Of a stretch of 64,000 bases of DNA, positions 20,069 to 31,031 are shown piece after piece. The stretch is from contig CM042092.1 in NCBI GenBank assembly GCA_023512835.1, forward strand, positions 47,954,400-48,018,399, written 5' to 3'. The notes beneath the pieces were generated by a model that had not been told where the DNA came from, made no database searches, and saw nothing but the letters and a program-made list of their open reading frames with translations. A program made the translations under genes and the position numbers. This stretch comes from Taxillus chinensis (taxonomy: Eukaryota; Streptophyta; Magnoliopsida; Santalales; Loranthaceae). The stretch's first letter is position 1. Each line of letters opens with the position of its first letter.

Positions 20069-22959
20069 CCAATAATGGAAATGCTCACAAAGTTAACTGA
20101 AGAAAGAGGAAGAATTCCGACAGGGGGAACTACCAATCACCATCAAGAGCAGGGACAGGAGGCTGTTCAGTCGCCCAACCTGGCTCCAAGCCAGGCACCC
20201 ACATACCATCCTTCTATGGCACAACCTCCAACCCCAAATCAAACTCACTTCACTATGCCAGCACCGGGAAATGTAATGGAAGCAGTGGGATCCCCAGTTC
20301 CCCAGGAAAACATGGAGTCTCCCGCTCTAAGACGTCTAGAGGAAAGATTGAAAGCCGTAGAGGGCGTCGACAGCTATGGTATAACTAGCCCGTAAGACTT
20401 TTCCTTAGTGCCGAGAGTGGTGTTGCCACCAAAATTCAAGATGCCGGAATTCGAGAGGTTCAACGGGACCCGGTGCCCAAAGACACATTTGGCCATGTAC
20501 TGTCAAAAGATGGCTGCTTGTGCTGGTGAAGACAAGCTCCTCATGCATTGTTTCCAAGAAAGCCTAACTGGGGCATCCCTTCGCTGGTACTTTCAGCTAA
20601 ATGGAAACCGCAACAAGACATGGAAGGAATTAGCTACCTCCTTCTTGGTACAATACAAACATGTCACCAAACTAGCGCTGGATCGACTAACCTTGCAGTC
20701 CTTGGAAAAGGGATCCGACGAAAGCTTTAGGATTATGCACGGAGATGGAGAGAGACTGCTGTGGAGGTCCAACCTCCCCTTACAAAAAGAGAACTCACTA
20801 CTCTTTTTATCAACACAGTGAAAGGCGTCTATTACGAGAAGTTAATCGGGAACGTCTCTAGCATCTTTGCAGATTTTGTCGCATCTGGTGAACGTGTAGA
20901 AAGTGGAATTAAAGGAGGAAAGCTAAAGGGTGATGTGGCAGAGGCTTCAAAAAGGTCTCAACCACAGCCTAAGAAGAAAGAAGGTGAGAGCAACCTCGTG
21001 TATCAATCGAACCAGGCGATGCAGTCGACATTCTACCAAACACCAGGGTACTACCAAGGATCGCCAGTGGCCACCTACGCTAAACCTGCACCACCTCCCC
21101 AATTCATGCCATACTTGCCGCAAGGAGGGGTTCCATTTCCATATTCAATGGTACCTAACTCATTTCAACCGAGTGCGCCATACCCAGAGCAACCAAGGCC
21201 AGCAACTCAGGAGGGACCAAGAGCCTCATTCCAAGGACAGGGGCAACCGAGGGCCCTGACCCAGCCAGCGGAGCGCAATCGGGCTTCTCGTCGACCACGA
21301 CTAGAGTTTGACCCAATTCCAATGACTTATGCGGAATTATACCTCAAGCTTTTAGAGGCAAGGATGGTAACCCCTATACCCTTGGGAGAAATAAAGTCTC
21401 CTCCCCCGGCCTGGTACAAGCCGGATGCCAGATGTGAATATCATGCAGGTGGAGCTGGACATGATATTGAAAATTGTATAACATTCAAAAGGAAGGTTCA
21501 GGCATTAAAGGATGCGAAGTGGCTAGACTTTTCCACACTGACTGGGATGCCAAACGTGAACAGTAATCCACTCTCAGAACACTCTCATGATGTGGCCAAT
21601 ATCACCACAGGAGGACGGCTGGAGAAGGTCTCCCATGTACAAATGGAAAAGACATATTTGTTTACCCTGCTACATGAACATGGATATATACTCACTAAAG
21701 ACGCGCCAGAGACAGGAAAGGGAACAGATGGGGAGAAACAATGCCCTTATCACAAGATGTCATGGGGACACGACATCGAACAATGTAGCGAGTTCGATAG
21801 ACAGGTACAAAAGCTCATGGACCAGAGAATGATCGAATTCTCAAGAGGAGAAGCAGACAATCAAAGCCACATGATCCAAGGCCACATGTCATACCAACCA
21901 TCATGGGTGCCAACACCCCTTGTCTTGAATGTTAAGACTCCAGAAATCCCACTACTACCTCACGGAATTACACCTCTCACCATACGTGTTCCTGCCCATT
22001 TCCCCTACAAGACAGATAAAGCTATCCCATGGAACTACAGCTGTGAAGTAGTCCAGGAAGCCACCGCAGCAGAAAAGTAGACCAAGAGCGATCGGGCTTA
22101 TGCCCCTGATATGGCTGACAAAGCGAGGAAGGAAAAAGCTGTAGAACCCGATATGGGGCCAACACTGGAGGCAACAAAGAAAGGAACACCAGTCACAAAA
22201 GAGGAGACCACGGAATTTTTAAAACTCATGAAGCAGAGCGATTATAATATTGTCGATCAGTTGAGTCGACAACTAGCTCACATCTCCTTGCTCTCTTTAA
22301 TGATGGATTCCCAACCTCACCGGGAAGCACTGCTGAAAGTTCTGAGCCAGGCCTATGTTCCACTGACCGTCTCAGTGGCGAATGTTGATGGAATCACCAG
22401 TAACCTCATCATGAACAACGTCATTAGCTTTGGAGATGATGAGCTGCCTCAGGAAGGGAAAGGACACATAAAAGCTCTGCACATTGCTGTCAAGTGTAAG
22501 GCGCATACAATAGCCCGAGTACTCGTTGACAACAGTTCTGCCTTGAACATTATGCCTTTACATATACTGCAACAACTTCCGGTCGACGCGTCCTATATGC
22601 ACCCTTGTACGATGAAGGTACGGGCATTCGATGGAGGAAAGCGTGACATGGTGGGCACTCTAGACATTCCGCTTCTGATTGGACCAGCTACCTTTATGGT
22701 GGAATTTCAGGTGATGGACATCACGCCATATTATAGCTGTTTGTTGGGAAGACCCTGGATCCACATGGCAGGGGCAGTGCCGTCAAGCCTCCACCAAAAG
22801 ATGAAATTTGCGATGGGAGACCAACTTGTTTGCATCTCTGGAGAGACAAGTTTCCTCGTCACCAAACCAGCATCAGTTCCTTATGTTGAGAACAACGAAG
22901 ATATACCAGAATGCTCCTATTGGGCATTTGAGATGGTGAATGTCACTTCTGCCCCAAGC

Positions 22960-23130
22960 CATAATCTCTCGAAGGCTGCAAGAATGGTTGCAGCCACCAT
23001 GATCAAGCAAGGGTACAAACCAAGGCAAGGATTAGGCCCAAAGGCTCAAGGAATCTAGAAACCATTGACCATCCGAGAAAATACCGAGAAGTTTGGGCTA
23101 GGCTATGTGCCTATAAGAGCTTACAGACAG
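22960..23130 (+). other. G-patch domain region in TAT-A exon 1
   Basis: The block MVAATMIKQGYKPRQGLG, then KAQGI, is a G-patch: Gly-rich, aromatic after the first Gly, and preceded by an Ala/Lys-rich helix. It follows the protease as in betaretroviruses, where it binds RNA or RT. TAT-B has the same block near 60,610-60,695 with PGQGLGLTAQGI. A TAG truncates it in TAT-A at 23056. Confidence 0.75.
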
Positions 23131-23333
23131 AGGGAAGCTGCCAAAAGGAGGGAAATCAGAATGGCAAAGTTGCAAAAAAGGACAATACAAGAGGAAAGGA
23201 GGAGCTTTCCCCCCTTAAATGTTACATTCTGGACTGGAGGATTTATCCATAAGAGCCAACCTGAGCCCGAGATGGGGACTGTAGCTGCATTGGACACAAA
23301 CGAGCATGTACCGAACGAGATGGTTCTGGTGGT

Positions 23334-23338
23334 GCGAG
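23334..23338 (+). repeat. Target-site duplication GCGAG, left
   Basis: Pairs with 25093-25097. Deleting the insert restores the frame EDPN..PLNNWTSLDLPIM found in TAT-B. Confidence 0.95.
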
Positions 23339-25092
23339 TGATAGACAGATTGTTAACCTCTCTCTATCAGAGTTGATCTAATGTCATTTAAATCCACGCC
23401 AAACATTATTTGTAATCCCTAGATGCTTTCCACATTGTAGTAGCAAGTAAGGGGTCGAACCCATAGAGATTGCTTGGATAAAAGTCTGATCAAATCACTG
23501 ATTTACTAATGTTGTCTAAATTGTTTTGGTAAACCAGTAAACTTTTAAATTAAGAACTAATTTTTGTTTTGTTTTCTGTAATTTTTAGACAACAAAAATT
23601 CAGAATTGATACCAAGGGATTCAAGTTCTAGGATCACAAGTTCACCTCCCTATGTTGTTGCTATTGATTTTATGGTTCTTTGGGATTGTTTTAATGACAG
23701 CATGCTATATATTAACCAAGGCACTGCAAATGGACATTGCCAGACCTTCTAAGTGCTGACTGCTTGAATGGTCATCATAGCAGCCTTACACACCCAATAT
23801 ATCACACATACAAGAGGATATGGTCACACCAATCACAAGCATGTCATAAATCTCATGTCTTCCCCCAGACTAGGGCTAAGAAAACCCAGGTGTATAGCCC
23901 AGATATTAAAAGATGAAGAACAGATTCATAAAAACATGAAATTACCAATTAACAAACCCAGAATTCATAAAATCATCACAATAGCATAAGGGGCTACATT
24001 GCGCCCCTAGAAAAGAGAATTACATACTCATAATAATCAAAATAATCTGAATAATAATCCACAAACCCATGAACAGAAGGGGGGCAGAGATAGATGGTCA
24101 ATGTCTCCAACCCTAATCGCCAGAGTATGCAGCAGTGCTTAATCTCTTCAAGTCCACCTCTTGCAGAACACGTTCTACCCTTCAAATCCCTTCTTCAGCA
24201 TTCAACCTTGCTCTCCTCTCCTCCAAGGTGGAGGAAGAACCCTAGCTCCCCCTAGATGTTCAATCCTCTAGAAAAGATGTGTTTCCCCCTTTATATAGGG
24301 CTGCAGGTCATGCATAAGGTGTGCCCTAAGTGCCAGCTGTTGTCACTTATCAAAATGGTGTAGTTTTGGTAAGTGACATCCATTTTCCTTCCAACCTTAA
24401 TAGCACTCAAACCAAGAAGAATTTGGACAAGGTTCTTTAGGGAAAAGTCATCACCATAACAAAACAAAGGCCACTGTGCAAAAATATGGCTGCACGTGAT
24501 AATGCACGTGACAATGGCCATATCACGTGCACCTCCAAATGCTCTAAAATTTTTATGAGAGGTAGATGATATCATTTGGAGAAACTTTTGTTTTGCACGT
24601 GATATCATATGAAGCGTCCTACTAGGTCAAAAAAATCAAATCCCAATATCACGTGCAAACTCTTTTATTGTCCTTTTGCTCTGAAATTTTTATGGGAGAT
24701 AGAGGGCCTCATTTGGAGCAACTTTCCCTTCTATATGTGATATTGGTAAAGTCATCTTCATGGTCAAATAAATCAAAACGTGCTTACTCAGCACTTAATG
24801 TGTGAAGAGGCCTCTTGCAGCTTTGTCGTTTGTAGCCTTCAAAATGCCTCCTTTTGAGCTCATATTTTGCCACAAGCTTCCTCTTTAGTAAACAAGATGA
24901 TCCAGCTGATTTGTTTGAGAAGAAATCACCTAAAAACCTGCCAAAACAACTCAAAAACACACATCTAGAACAAGTAGTGTCTTCCTAAGGGGTTAGAGCA
25001 AATATCTATGAAATATGGGTAAATTAAGCTTTAGTCATGCTCTTTAATGCCCTAAATATACACTAGAATAACGGCATAAATGCACGTTATCA
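23339..25092 (-). mobile_element. Solo LTR 2 in the gag-pro exon of TAT-A (1754 bp)
   Basis: It is bounded by TGATAGAC and GTTATCA with a perfect 5-bp duplication and has no internal coding region. Orientation is minus: the TATA box (cctatataaaggg) is on the minus strand at 24288-24300, with a G-box cluster upstream (24493-24655). Read on the minus strand it begins TGATAACGTGCA. Near its minus-strand end it has a gggttcgacccc motif seen in several gypsy LTRs. Lineage undetermined. Its U3 resembles that of solo LTR 1 although the termini differ. Confidence 0.9.
24288..24655 (-). promoter_or_regulatory. U3 promoter module of solo LTR 2
   Basis: Read on the minus strand there are five CACGTG boxes (24650, 24596, 24524, 24505 and 24493, plus-strand starts). 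A degenerate copy of the near-palindrome follows at 24349-24370, then the TATA box 49 bp further on at 24288-24300. The first near-palindrome of solo LTR 1 has the same spacing to its TATA. Confidence 0.6.
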
Positions 25093-25097
25093 GCGAG
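25093..25097 (+). repeat. Target-site duplication GCGAG, right
   Basis: Right copy of the duplication flanking solo LTR 2. Confidence 0.95.
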
Positions 25098-25149
25098 AGG
25101 ATCCCAACCATCCATTGAACAATTGGACCAGCCTGGACCTCCCCATAAT
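25098..25149 (+). pseudogene. Last 52 bp of TAT-A gag-pro exon 1
   Basis: Encodes EDPNHPLNNWTSLDLPI plus the first two bases of the codon split by the intron. It matches the end of the TAT-B gag-pro frame. Unspliced RNA ends at ATG TAA, the TAA lying within the 5' splice site. Confidence 0.85.
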
Positions 25150-25333
25150 GTAATGCTTAAGGGGTTACAGAGATTTAATGTATTCTATTTTAATGTCTTT
25201 TGAAGTGGATGTTTGTTTTTCTTAAATCTTTCCAATAAAATGTACCTTTTTTAAAAAATCTCCCATGGTGCATTCCATTCATAACATATGCATATCATAT
25301 TTGGTTACCAACTTGTCATTCTCTTATAAGCAG
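25150..25333 (+). other. Putative intron between pro and RT of TAT-A (184 nt)
   Basis: GTAATG at the 5' end and TTATAAGCAG at the 3' end, AT-rich. Removing it joins gag-pro to pol in the same frame as the RT (MYNANENIICENEK). An intron at this position is known in Ogre elements, where partial splicing sets the Gag-Pro to Pol ratio. TAT-B has the equivalent at 60102-60282. Confidence 0.8.
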
Positions 25334-27719
25334 GTACAATGCCAATGAAAACATAATATGCGAAAACGAAAAGAGATGCGTAAGGTTTGACCAAAGTCCA
25401 AACTAGGAGCAGCTAGTGTTTGAAGCTGATGAGGATGAGGTAGAGGAGACACCCGAGCTACTAGGAGAGATCATACGCCTACTGGAAAGGGACGATCGCT
25501 TATCCATTCCAAGTGAAGACCCAGTAGAAACGGTGAATTTGGGGACGATAGCTGAACCAAGAGAATTGAGGGTAGGGTCCTTGATCGCTGCCGACATCAA
25601 AAAGCAATTAATTGAGCTGTTAAAAAGCTACATAGATGTTTTTGCATGGTCGTACCAAGATATGCCGGGATTAGACACTGACATAGTGTAGCATCATATA
25701 CCAGCGAAGCCAGAGTGCAAGCCAGTACAACAGAAATTGCGAAGAATGGGACCAGAGATGCTACTGAAGATTAAAGAAGAAGTCAAAAAGCAATGGGACA
25801 CAGGTTTCCTAAGTGTCTCCCATTATCCAGAATGGGTGGCCAATGTTGTACCAGTACCGAAGAAAGGAGGCAAAGTTCGCATGTGTGTCGATTATAGAGA
25901 TCTGAATTGGGCCAGTCTGAAAGATAACTTCCCGCTTCCTCACATTGATACCATAGTGGATAACACAGCAAAGCATGCTCTATTCTCATTCATGGATGGC
26001 TTTTCGGGCTACAAATAGATTAGTATGGCCTCCGAACACAAGGAGAGGACCACGTTTACAACACTTTGGGGCACATTCTGTTATAATGTGATGCCTTTTG
26101 GTCTGAAAAATGCAGGGGCAACCTATCAGCGAGCCATGGTGACCCTATCCCATGATATGATGCATAAAGAGGTCGAAGTATATGTGGATGACATGATAGC
26201 CAAATCACGAAGCACTGAAGATCACATTGAAGTACTCCGTAAGCTCTTCAACAGGCTACGGAAATATCAACTCAAATTGAACCCCGAAAAATACACTTTT
26301 GGAGCCATGTCGGGAAAACTGTTAGGCTTCATCGTGAGCTAAAAAGGAGTGGAAATTGATCCGGATAAAGTTCAAGCTATCCAAGAGATGCCCCCACCAC
26401 GAACCATCAAGGAGGTTAGAGGATTCCTCGGGAGATTGAATTACATCGCTCGATTCATTTCACAATTAACGGCCACATGTGAACCCATCTTCAAGACGTT
26501 ACGGAAGAATAACCCCAAAATTTGGAATGACGAGTGTCAAGAAGCTTTTGACAGGATCAAACAATATCTGTCCAATCACCTATTTTGGTCCCACCAGTAC
26601 CAGACAGACCTTTAATCTTATACTTGAGTGTCCAAGGGTCCTCAATGGGTTGTGTCTTGGGGCAACATGATTCTACAGGCAAGAAGGAGCAAGCCATTTA
26701 TTATCTCAGCAAAAAGTTCACCGTCAATGAAATGAACTATACACCATTGGAAAAGACATGTTGTGCCCTTGTGTGGATAACAAGACGATTGAGGCAATAC
26801 ACTCTTTATCATACAACATGGCTGATTTCGAGGCATGATCCGCTCAAGTACCTTTTAGAAAAACCATCCATCTCTGGAAGAATTGCCAAATGGCAATTGG
26901 TCCTATCAGAATATGATATCATCTTCGTACCTCAAAAAGCTATAAAAGGAAGCGCAATAGCTGATTACTTGGCAGATAGAGCGCTAGAAGACTATGAGCC
27001 CACGACTATCGGCTTTCTAAATGAGCACATTAACATCATTACGACCGAAGTATCAGATATATGGACGATGTGGTTTGATGGAGCCTCCAGTCTCGTAGGT
27101 CACGGTGTTGGGGCCATCCCGATATCCCCAAAAGGCGAATATTTCCCCATGGCGGCAAAGCTAACCTTCCCTTGTACAAATAATATAGCAGAATATGAGG
27201 CCTGTGTGATGGGACTTCAAAAAGCAATTAACAAAGGAATCAAAAAATTACGAGTGTTTGGCGATTCTGCACTTATCATTTTTCAAGTAAAGGGAGAATG
27301 GGAGACTCGAAACCACAAATTAATCCCATATCGAAAACATGTTACGAAGTTAGCCGAGCAATTCGAAGACATCATATTCGAGCATATGCCCAGGGAATAC
27401 AATCAGATTCCTGATGCGCTGGCCACTCTAGCCTCCCTCCTTCAGCTAGACACAAAGTTGGAAGTCCAATCTTTCGATATCCGTATACAAGATACTCCTG
27501 CACATTGCATGGCCATTGAAGGAAAGATTCAAGAAAAGCCCTGTTTGTTGACATCAGACAGTATTTACTCAAGCAAGAATACCCAGCTGAGGCCTCTGAG
27601 TCTGATAAAAGAAATATCCGAAGGTCAGCGTCTAACTACTACCTTGATCGTCCCATTCTATATAAGCGAAATCATGACTTGGTGTTACTGCGGTGTGTGG
27701 CAAAAGATGAGTTGAAATA
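25334..27719 (+). pseudogene. TAT-A pol: RT, RNase H and archaeal-type RNase H
   Basis: RT runs from about 25,640 (PVQQKLRRM; VRMCVDYRDLNWAS; FCYNVMPFGLKNAGATYQRA) with catalytic YVDD at 26181-26192. A first, degenerate gypsy RNase H follows (about 26,600-26,960; FTVNEMNYTPLEKTCCALVW). Next comes a second, RVT_3-type RNase H (about 27,060-27,400; WTMWFDGASS, NIAEYEACVMGL, FGDSALIIFQV). Dual RNase H is a Tat-lineage trait. The reading frame continues from the spliced exon 1 and is broken by stops at 25404, 25689, 26016 and 26340 and frameshifts near 26,575 and 27,535. Confidence 0.9.
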
Positions 27720-28786
27720 GATAATGAAAGAAGTGCACGAAGGAGAATGCGGTTCACATGCAAATGGACATGCATTAACAAGACAAATTATGCGAATGGG
27801 CTATTATTGGGTCACTATGGAAAAAGATTGCATTGAATATGTGTGCAAATGCCTCAAGTGTCAAATTTATGGCGATAAGATCCAAGTACCTCCATCCAAG
27901 CTGCATGTGATGGTGTCCTCATAGCCCTTCTCGCTTTGGGGCATCTGTCATAGGACCAGTCTTGCCAAAAGCATCCAATGGTCACCGCTTTATCTTGGTC
28001 GCCATTGATTATTTTACCAAGTGGGTAGATGTAGCGTCATATGCTAATGTCACGTAAGCTGTGGTGCTCAAATTTCTGTGGAGCAACATTATATGTCGAT
28101 ACGGGCTTCCTGAGCAAATGATAACAGACAATGCCTCCAATCTGAACAGTCGGATGATGGGTAAGTTGTGCGAAACATACAAAATCCAACACCGCAACTC
28201 GACTCCCTATCACCCCAAAATAAATGGAGCAGTTGAAGTGGCCAATAAGAACATCAAGAACATTCTCAGAAAGATGATTGAGACATACAAAGATAGGCAT
28301 GAGAAGCTACCATATGCTTTGCATGCTTATCGTACCTCAGTGCGAACATCAACTGGGGCAACTCCATTTTCTTTGGTCTACGACATGTAAGCGGTTCTAC
28401 CTGTCAAAGTGGAGATACCTTCCCTCCAAGTACTCAAGGATACTCAGCTAGAAGAAGCAGAATGGGCCCAAAGTCATTATGAGCAGTTGAACTTAATCAA
28501 AGGCAAATGCTTGGCAGCTGTTTGCAGAGGACAGTTATATCAACAGAGAATGATGAACAACTATAATAAAAAGGTGAAGCCTAGAAGATTTCAAGCGGGT
28601 GACCTCGTCCTCAAGAAGATTTTACCAATTCAACATGACCATAGAGGCAAGTGGACTCCCAATTATGAAGGCCCATATGTGGTGAAGAAAGCATTCTTAG
28701 GAGGTGCCTTAATCCTTGCCAGAATGGATGGTGATGAGCTCCCTAACCCAGTGAATAGCGATGCGGTGAAAAAGTTCTATGCTTAA
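27720..28786 (+). pseudogene. TAT-A integrase
   Basis: Joins the cDNA to host DNA. An HHCC zinc finger (HEGECGSHANGH, then CLKCQIYGD) lies at 27,730-27,870. The catalytic core follows: the first Asp region (a deletion near 27,945 removes part of the WGIDVIGP block present in TAT-B), TDNASNLNSRM for the second Asp, and NGAVEVANK for the Glu. The C-terminal part (GDLVLKKILPIQHD, KWTPNYEGPYVVKKAF) ends at the TAA at 28784-28786. Stops occur near 27,922, 28,054 and 28,388. No chromodomain is visible, as expected outside the chromoviruses. Confidence 0.9.
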
Positions 28787-29974
28787 CTCTCATACCTCTT
28801 AACAAGGTTCTCATTCCTATGATGAGCGGACTTGGTGAAAACCTGAAAGGGCATCAAGGGTAAAATACAAAGCTCTAACAATAGACAAAGAAGCAAATAA
28901 AGGCGGACTTGGTGAAAACCCAAAAGGGCACCAAAGGTAAAATACAAAGCCGACGACAAATCTAAAGGGTGAAAGCAGTTAGAATCCATAAGGATCAGGA
29001 CCACCTAAAACAGGGTCCATTGCAAACAGTGGAAACAGCGTCACCTAAAGACAACAGCTGTAAACGGTGGAAGATTTGGTCAAACCTAAGGCACACTTGA
29101 ATCAAATTTGTATATTATGCTTTTTAAAGACTTGTAATTCTGTTTATCAGATTATAACAATAGGGCATTTTTTATGATATAAATATGTTTTGTGGAATCA
29201 AACCAGTAAAATGCCGTTTTATATCCCTAATTAGATTTTATCATCTTCATTTCACATTTAAGTAGAATATCTTAAATCCCCAGTAGGCTCCTTTGGCATT
29301 GCCTTATGGATAGGGTCAAGCTCAAAATCCCCAAACAAATTAAGTCCTCCAACTCAGAGTACCCATATCTCCACAGAATATCCCTATCCCCAGCGAAGTC
29401 GTCAAGTCAAGCTCTGCAGCGCGTTGAAGCTAAGTCAAATAGGTCCTTCATCTACAAAGAAGGAAGTTCCCCAGCTAGGATCAAAAAGTTTTCCCATCCA
29501 AAGAGAAAATTGTTCCTCAACAAGTTGAATGTTAACCAACCTCTCCAACAGCATTTAGATAAATCTCCAGCCCTTGCCAAACCCTCAGTGATACATCACA
29601 TTGCATTCGATGCATACATCGCATTGCATCACATTGCATCATATTTCACCACAGGTTGAGGTTTATGTATCCCTGCATACAGCACGTTGCATTCCATGAC
29701 TTATTTGTATACATTCAGCATATTCTGCAATTTCAGGAATGTTATCGCCCTTGAAGATCCTAAGAGCTCATCCTCAGCAAGCTTCTCATCAAGCCCTCCT
29801 AGCTTTCTTTGTTCAACTATACAAATCTTTCTTTATAATTTCCCCAAGCTCAAAAAGCACCCTTTTGACACTCGAATAAACTTCTTCCCTTTTCGGGTAA
29901 CCTCGTAGAGCGATCTCATTGAGTGAACTCATAGAGGAAGCCCATATGTCCTCTTCAACAATCATGTACTCTTG

Positions 29975-30750
29975 TCAGGCCTTGGATGCCCTTTGAATTC
30001 CTGTCAGGCCCTGGATGCCTCTTCCCTTTCTATTAGGCCTTGGATGCCTTTTCAATTTTTGTTAGGCCTTGGATGCCTCTTCAATTCCTGTTAGGCCGTG
30101 GATGCCTTTTCACTTCCTGTTAGGCCTTGGATGCCTTTTCAATTTCTGTCAGGCCTTGGATGGCTCTTCCCTTTCTATTAGGCCTCGGATGCCTTTTCAA
30201 TTTCTGTCAGGCTCTGGATGCCTCTTCCATTTCCTGTTAGGCCTTGGATGCCTTTTCAATTTCTGTCAGGCCTTGGATGCCTCTTCCCTTTCTGTTAGGC
30301 CTTGGATGCCTTTTCAACTTCTGTCAGGCCTTGAATGCCTTTTCAATTTCCTGTTAGGCCCTAAATGCCTTTTCAATTCCTGTCAGGCCTTGGATGCCTT
30401 TTTCCTTTCTGTCAGGCCTTAGATGCCTTTTCAATTCCCTGTTGGGCCCTAGATGCCTTTTCAATTCCTGTCAAGCCTTGGATGCCTTTTCCTTTTCTGT
30501 CAGGCCTTGGATGCCTCTTCCCTTCCTGTTAGGCCTTGGATGCCTTTTCAATTTCTGTTAGGCCTTGGATGCCTTTTCAATTTCCTGTTAGGCCCTAGAT
30601 GTCTTTTTAATTCCTGTCAGGCCTTGGATACCTTTTCCCTTTCTGTCAGGACTTGGATGCCTTTTCACTTTCTATTAGGCCCTGCTTGCCTTTTCAATTC
30701 CTGTTAGGCCTTGCTTGCCTTTTCCATTTCTGTTAGGCCTTAGATGCCTC
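29975..30750 (+). repeat. 29-30-bp minisatellite in the TAT-A 3' untranslated region
   Basis: About 26 variant copies of ggccttggatgcctt followed by ttcaatttctgtta. TAT-B has an unrelated array at the equivalent place (54,860-55,400). Confidence 0.93.
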
Positions 30751-30767
30751 ATCACAATTATTCAAAC

Positions 30768-30957
30768 CCACCAGCCAAGAAGCTGCTTTTCACTTTGGGG
30801 GACAGACCTAACCATCGCATTCTATTCTTCCTCTGTGCAAGGTAAGCCAGGTAAGTGCTTTAAACCCACTAGCCAAGAAGCTGCTTTTGACTCTAGGGGA
30901 CAGACCTAACCATCGCATTCTATTCTTGCTCTGTGCAAGGTAAGCCAGGTAAGTGCT
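30768..30957 (+). repeat. Tandem duplication (~97 bp x 2) before the PPT of TAT-A
   Basis: Both halves contain gccaagaagctgctttt, cagacctaaccatcgcattc and aaggtaagccaggtaagtgc. TAT-B has a single, diverged counterpart near 54,745. Confidence 0.85.
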
Positions 30958-30996
30958 CCAACCCATCCAAAATGACTCCCTTTTATCTTTATACGA

Positions 30997-31012
30997 TGTT
31001 TGTATACAAACA
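30997..31012. other. Perfect 16-bp palindrome next to the PPT
   Basis: TGTTTGTATACAAACA is its own reverse complement. TAT-B keeps an 18-bp version at 54681-54698. Confidence 0.9.
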
Positions 31013-31017
31013 GTGCA

Positions 31018-31031
31018 CAAAGAGGGGCAGC
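31018..31031 (+). other. Polypurine tract of TAT-A
   Basis: caaagaggggcagc lies directly before the LTR start TGTTGGACCCC. TAT-B has the same sequence. Confidence 0.85.

Larger units (their letters stand above)
18267..23338 (+). pseudogene. TAT-A gag-protease-G-patch ORF, interrupted by a solo LTR (5' part of exon 1)
   Basis: Gag forms the particle; the protease cleaves the polyprotein. The start MADETENRLMGLEQ (18267) matches TAT-B. Coding sequence breaks at 18338 for the solo LTR and resumes in frame at 20069. The capsid-like core (KTHLAMYCQKMA) lies near 20,480-20,800. Two CX2HX5HX4C finger variants follow: CEYHAGGAGHDIENC near 21,436 and CPYHKMSWGHDIEQC near 21,742. The protease (VDNSSALNIMPLHIL, near 22,525) has DNS where TAT-B has DNG. 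A G-patch (MIKQGYKPRQGLG, near 23,000) follows. Stops: TAA 20393, TAG 22078, TAG 23056; frameshift near 20,735. The frame continues after the second solo LTR at 25098. Confidence 0.88.
28787..31018 (+). other. 3' untranslated region of TAT-A
   Basis: 2.2 kb without a gene, rich in repeats. It holds two copies of a gcggacttggtgaaaacc block (28826 and 28902), a gcattgcatcacattg repeat near 29,620, the 29-30-bp minisatellite, and a 97-bp tandem duplication. Long open frames over the minisatellite are by-products of its period. Hypervariable tandem repeats in this region are a known Ogre/Tat property. Confidence 0.75.

Noticed and set aside
23440..23470. tRNA or SINE B-box (ggttcgacccc on the minus strand)
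   Set aside because: No A-box or cloverleaf; the motif is part of the end of solo LTR 2, whose target duplications enclose it.
30069..30707. Open frames of 117 and 84 codons over 30,069-30,707
   Set aside because: They run through the 29-30-bp minisatellite and translate as a monotonous repeat; no start context or homologue in TAT-B.
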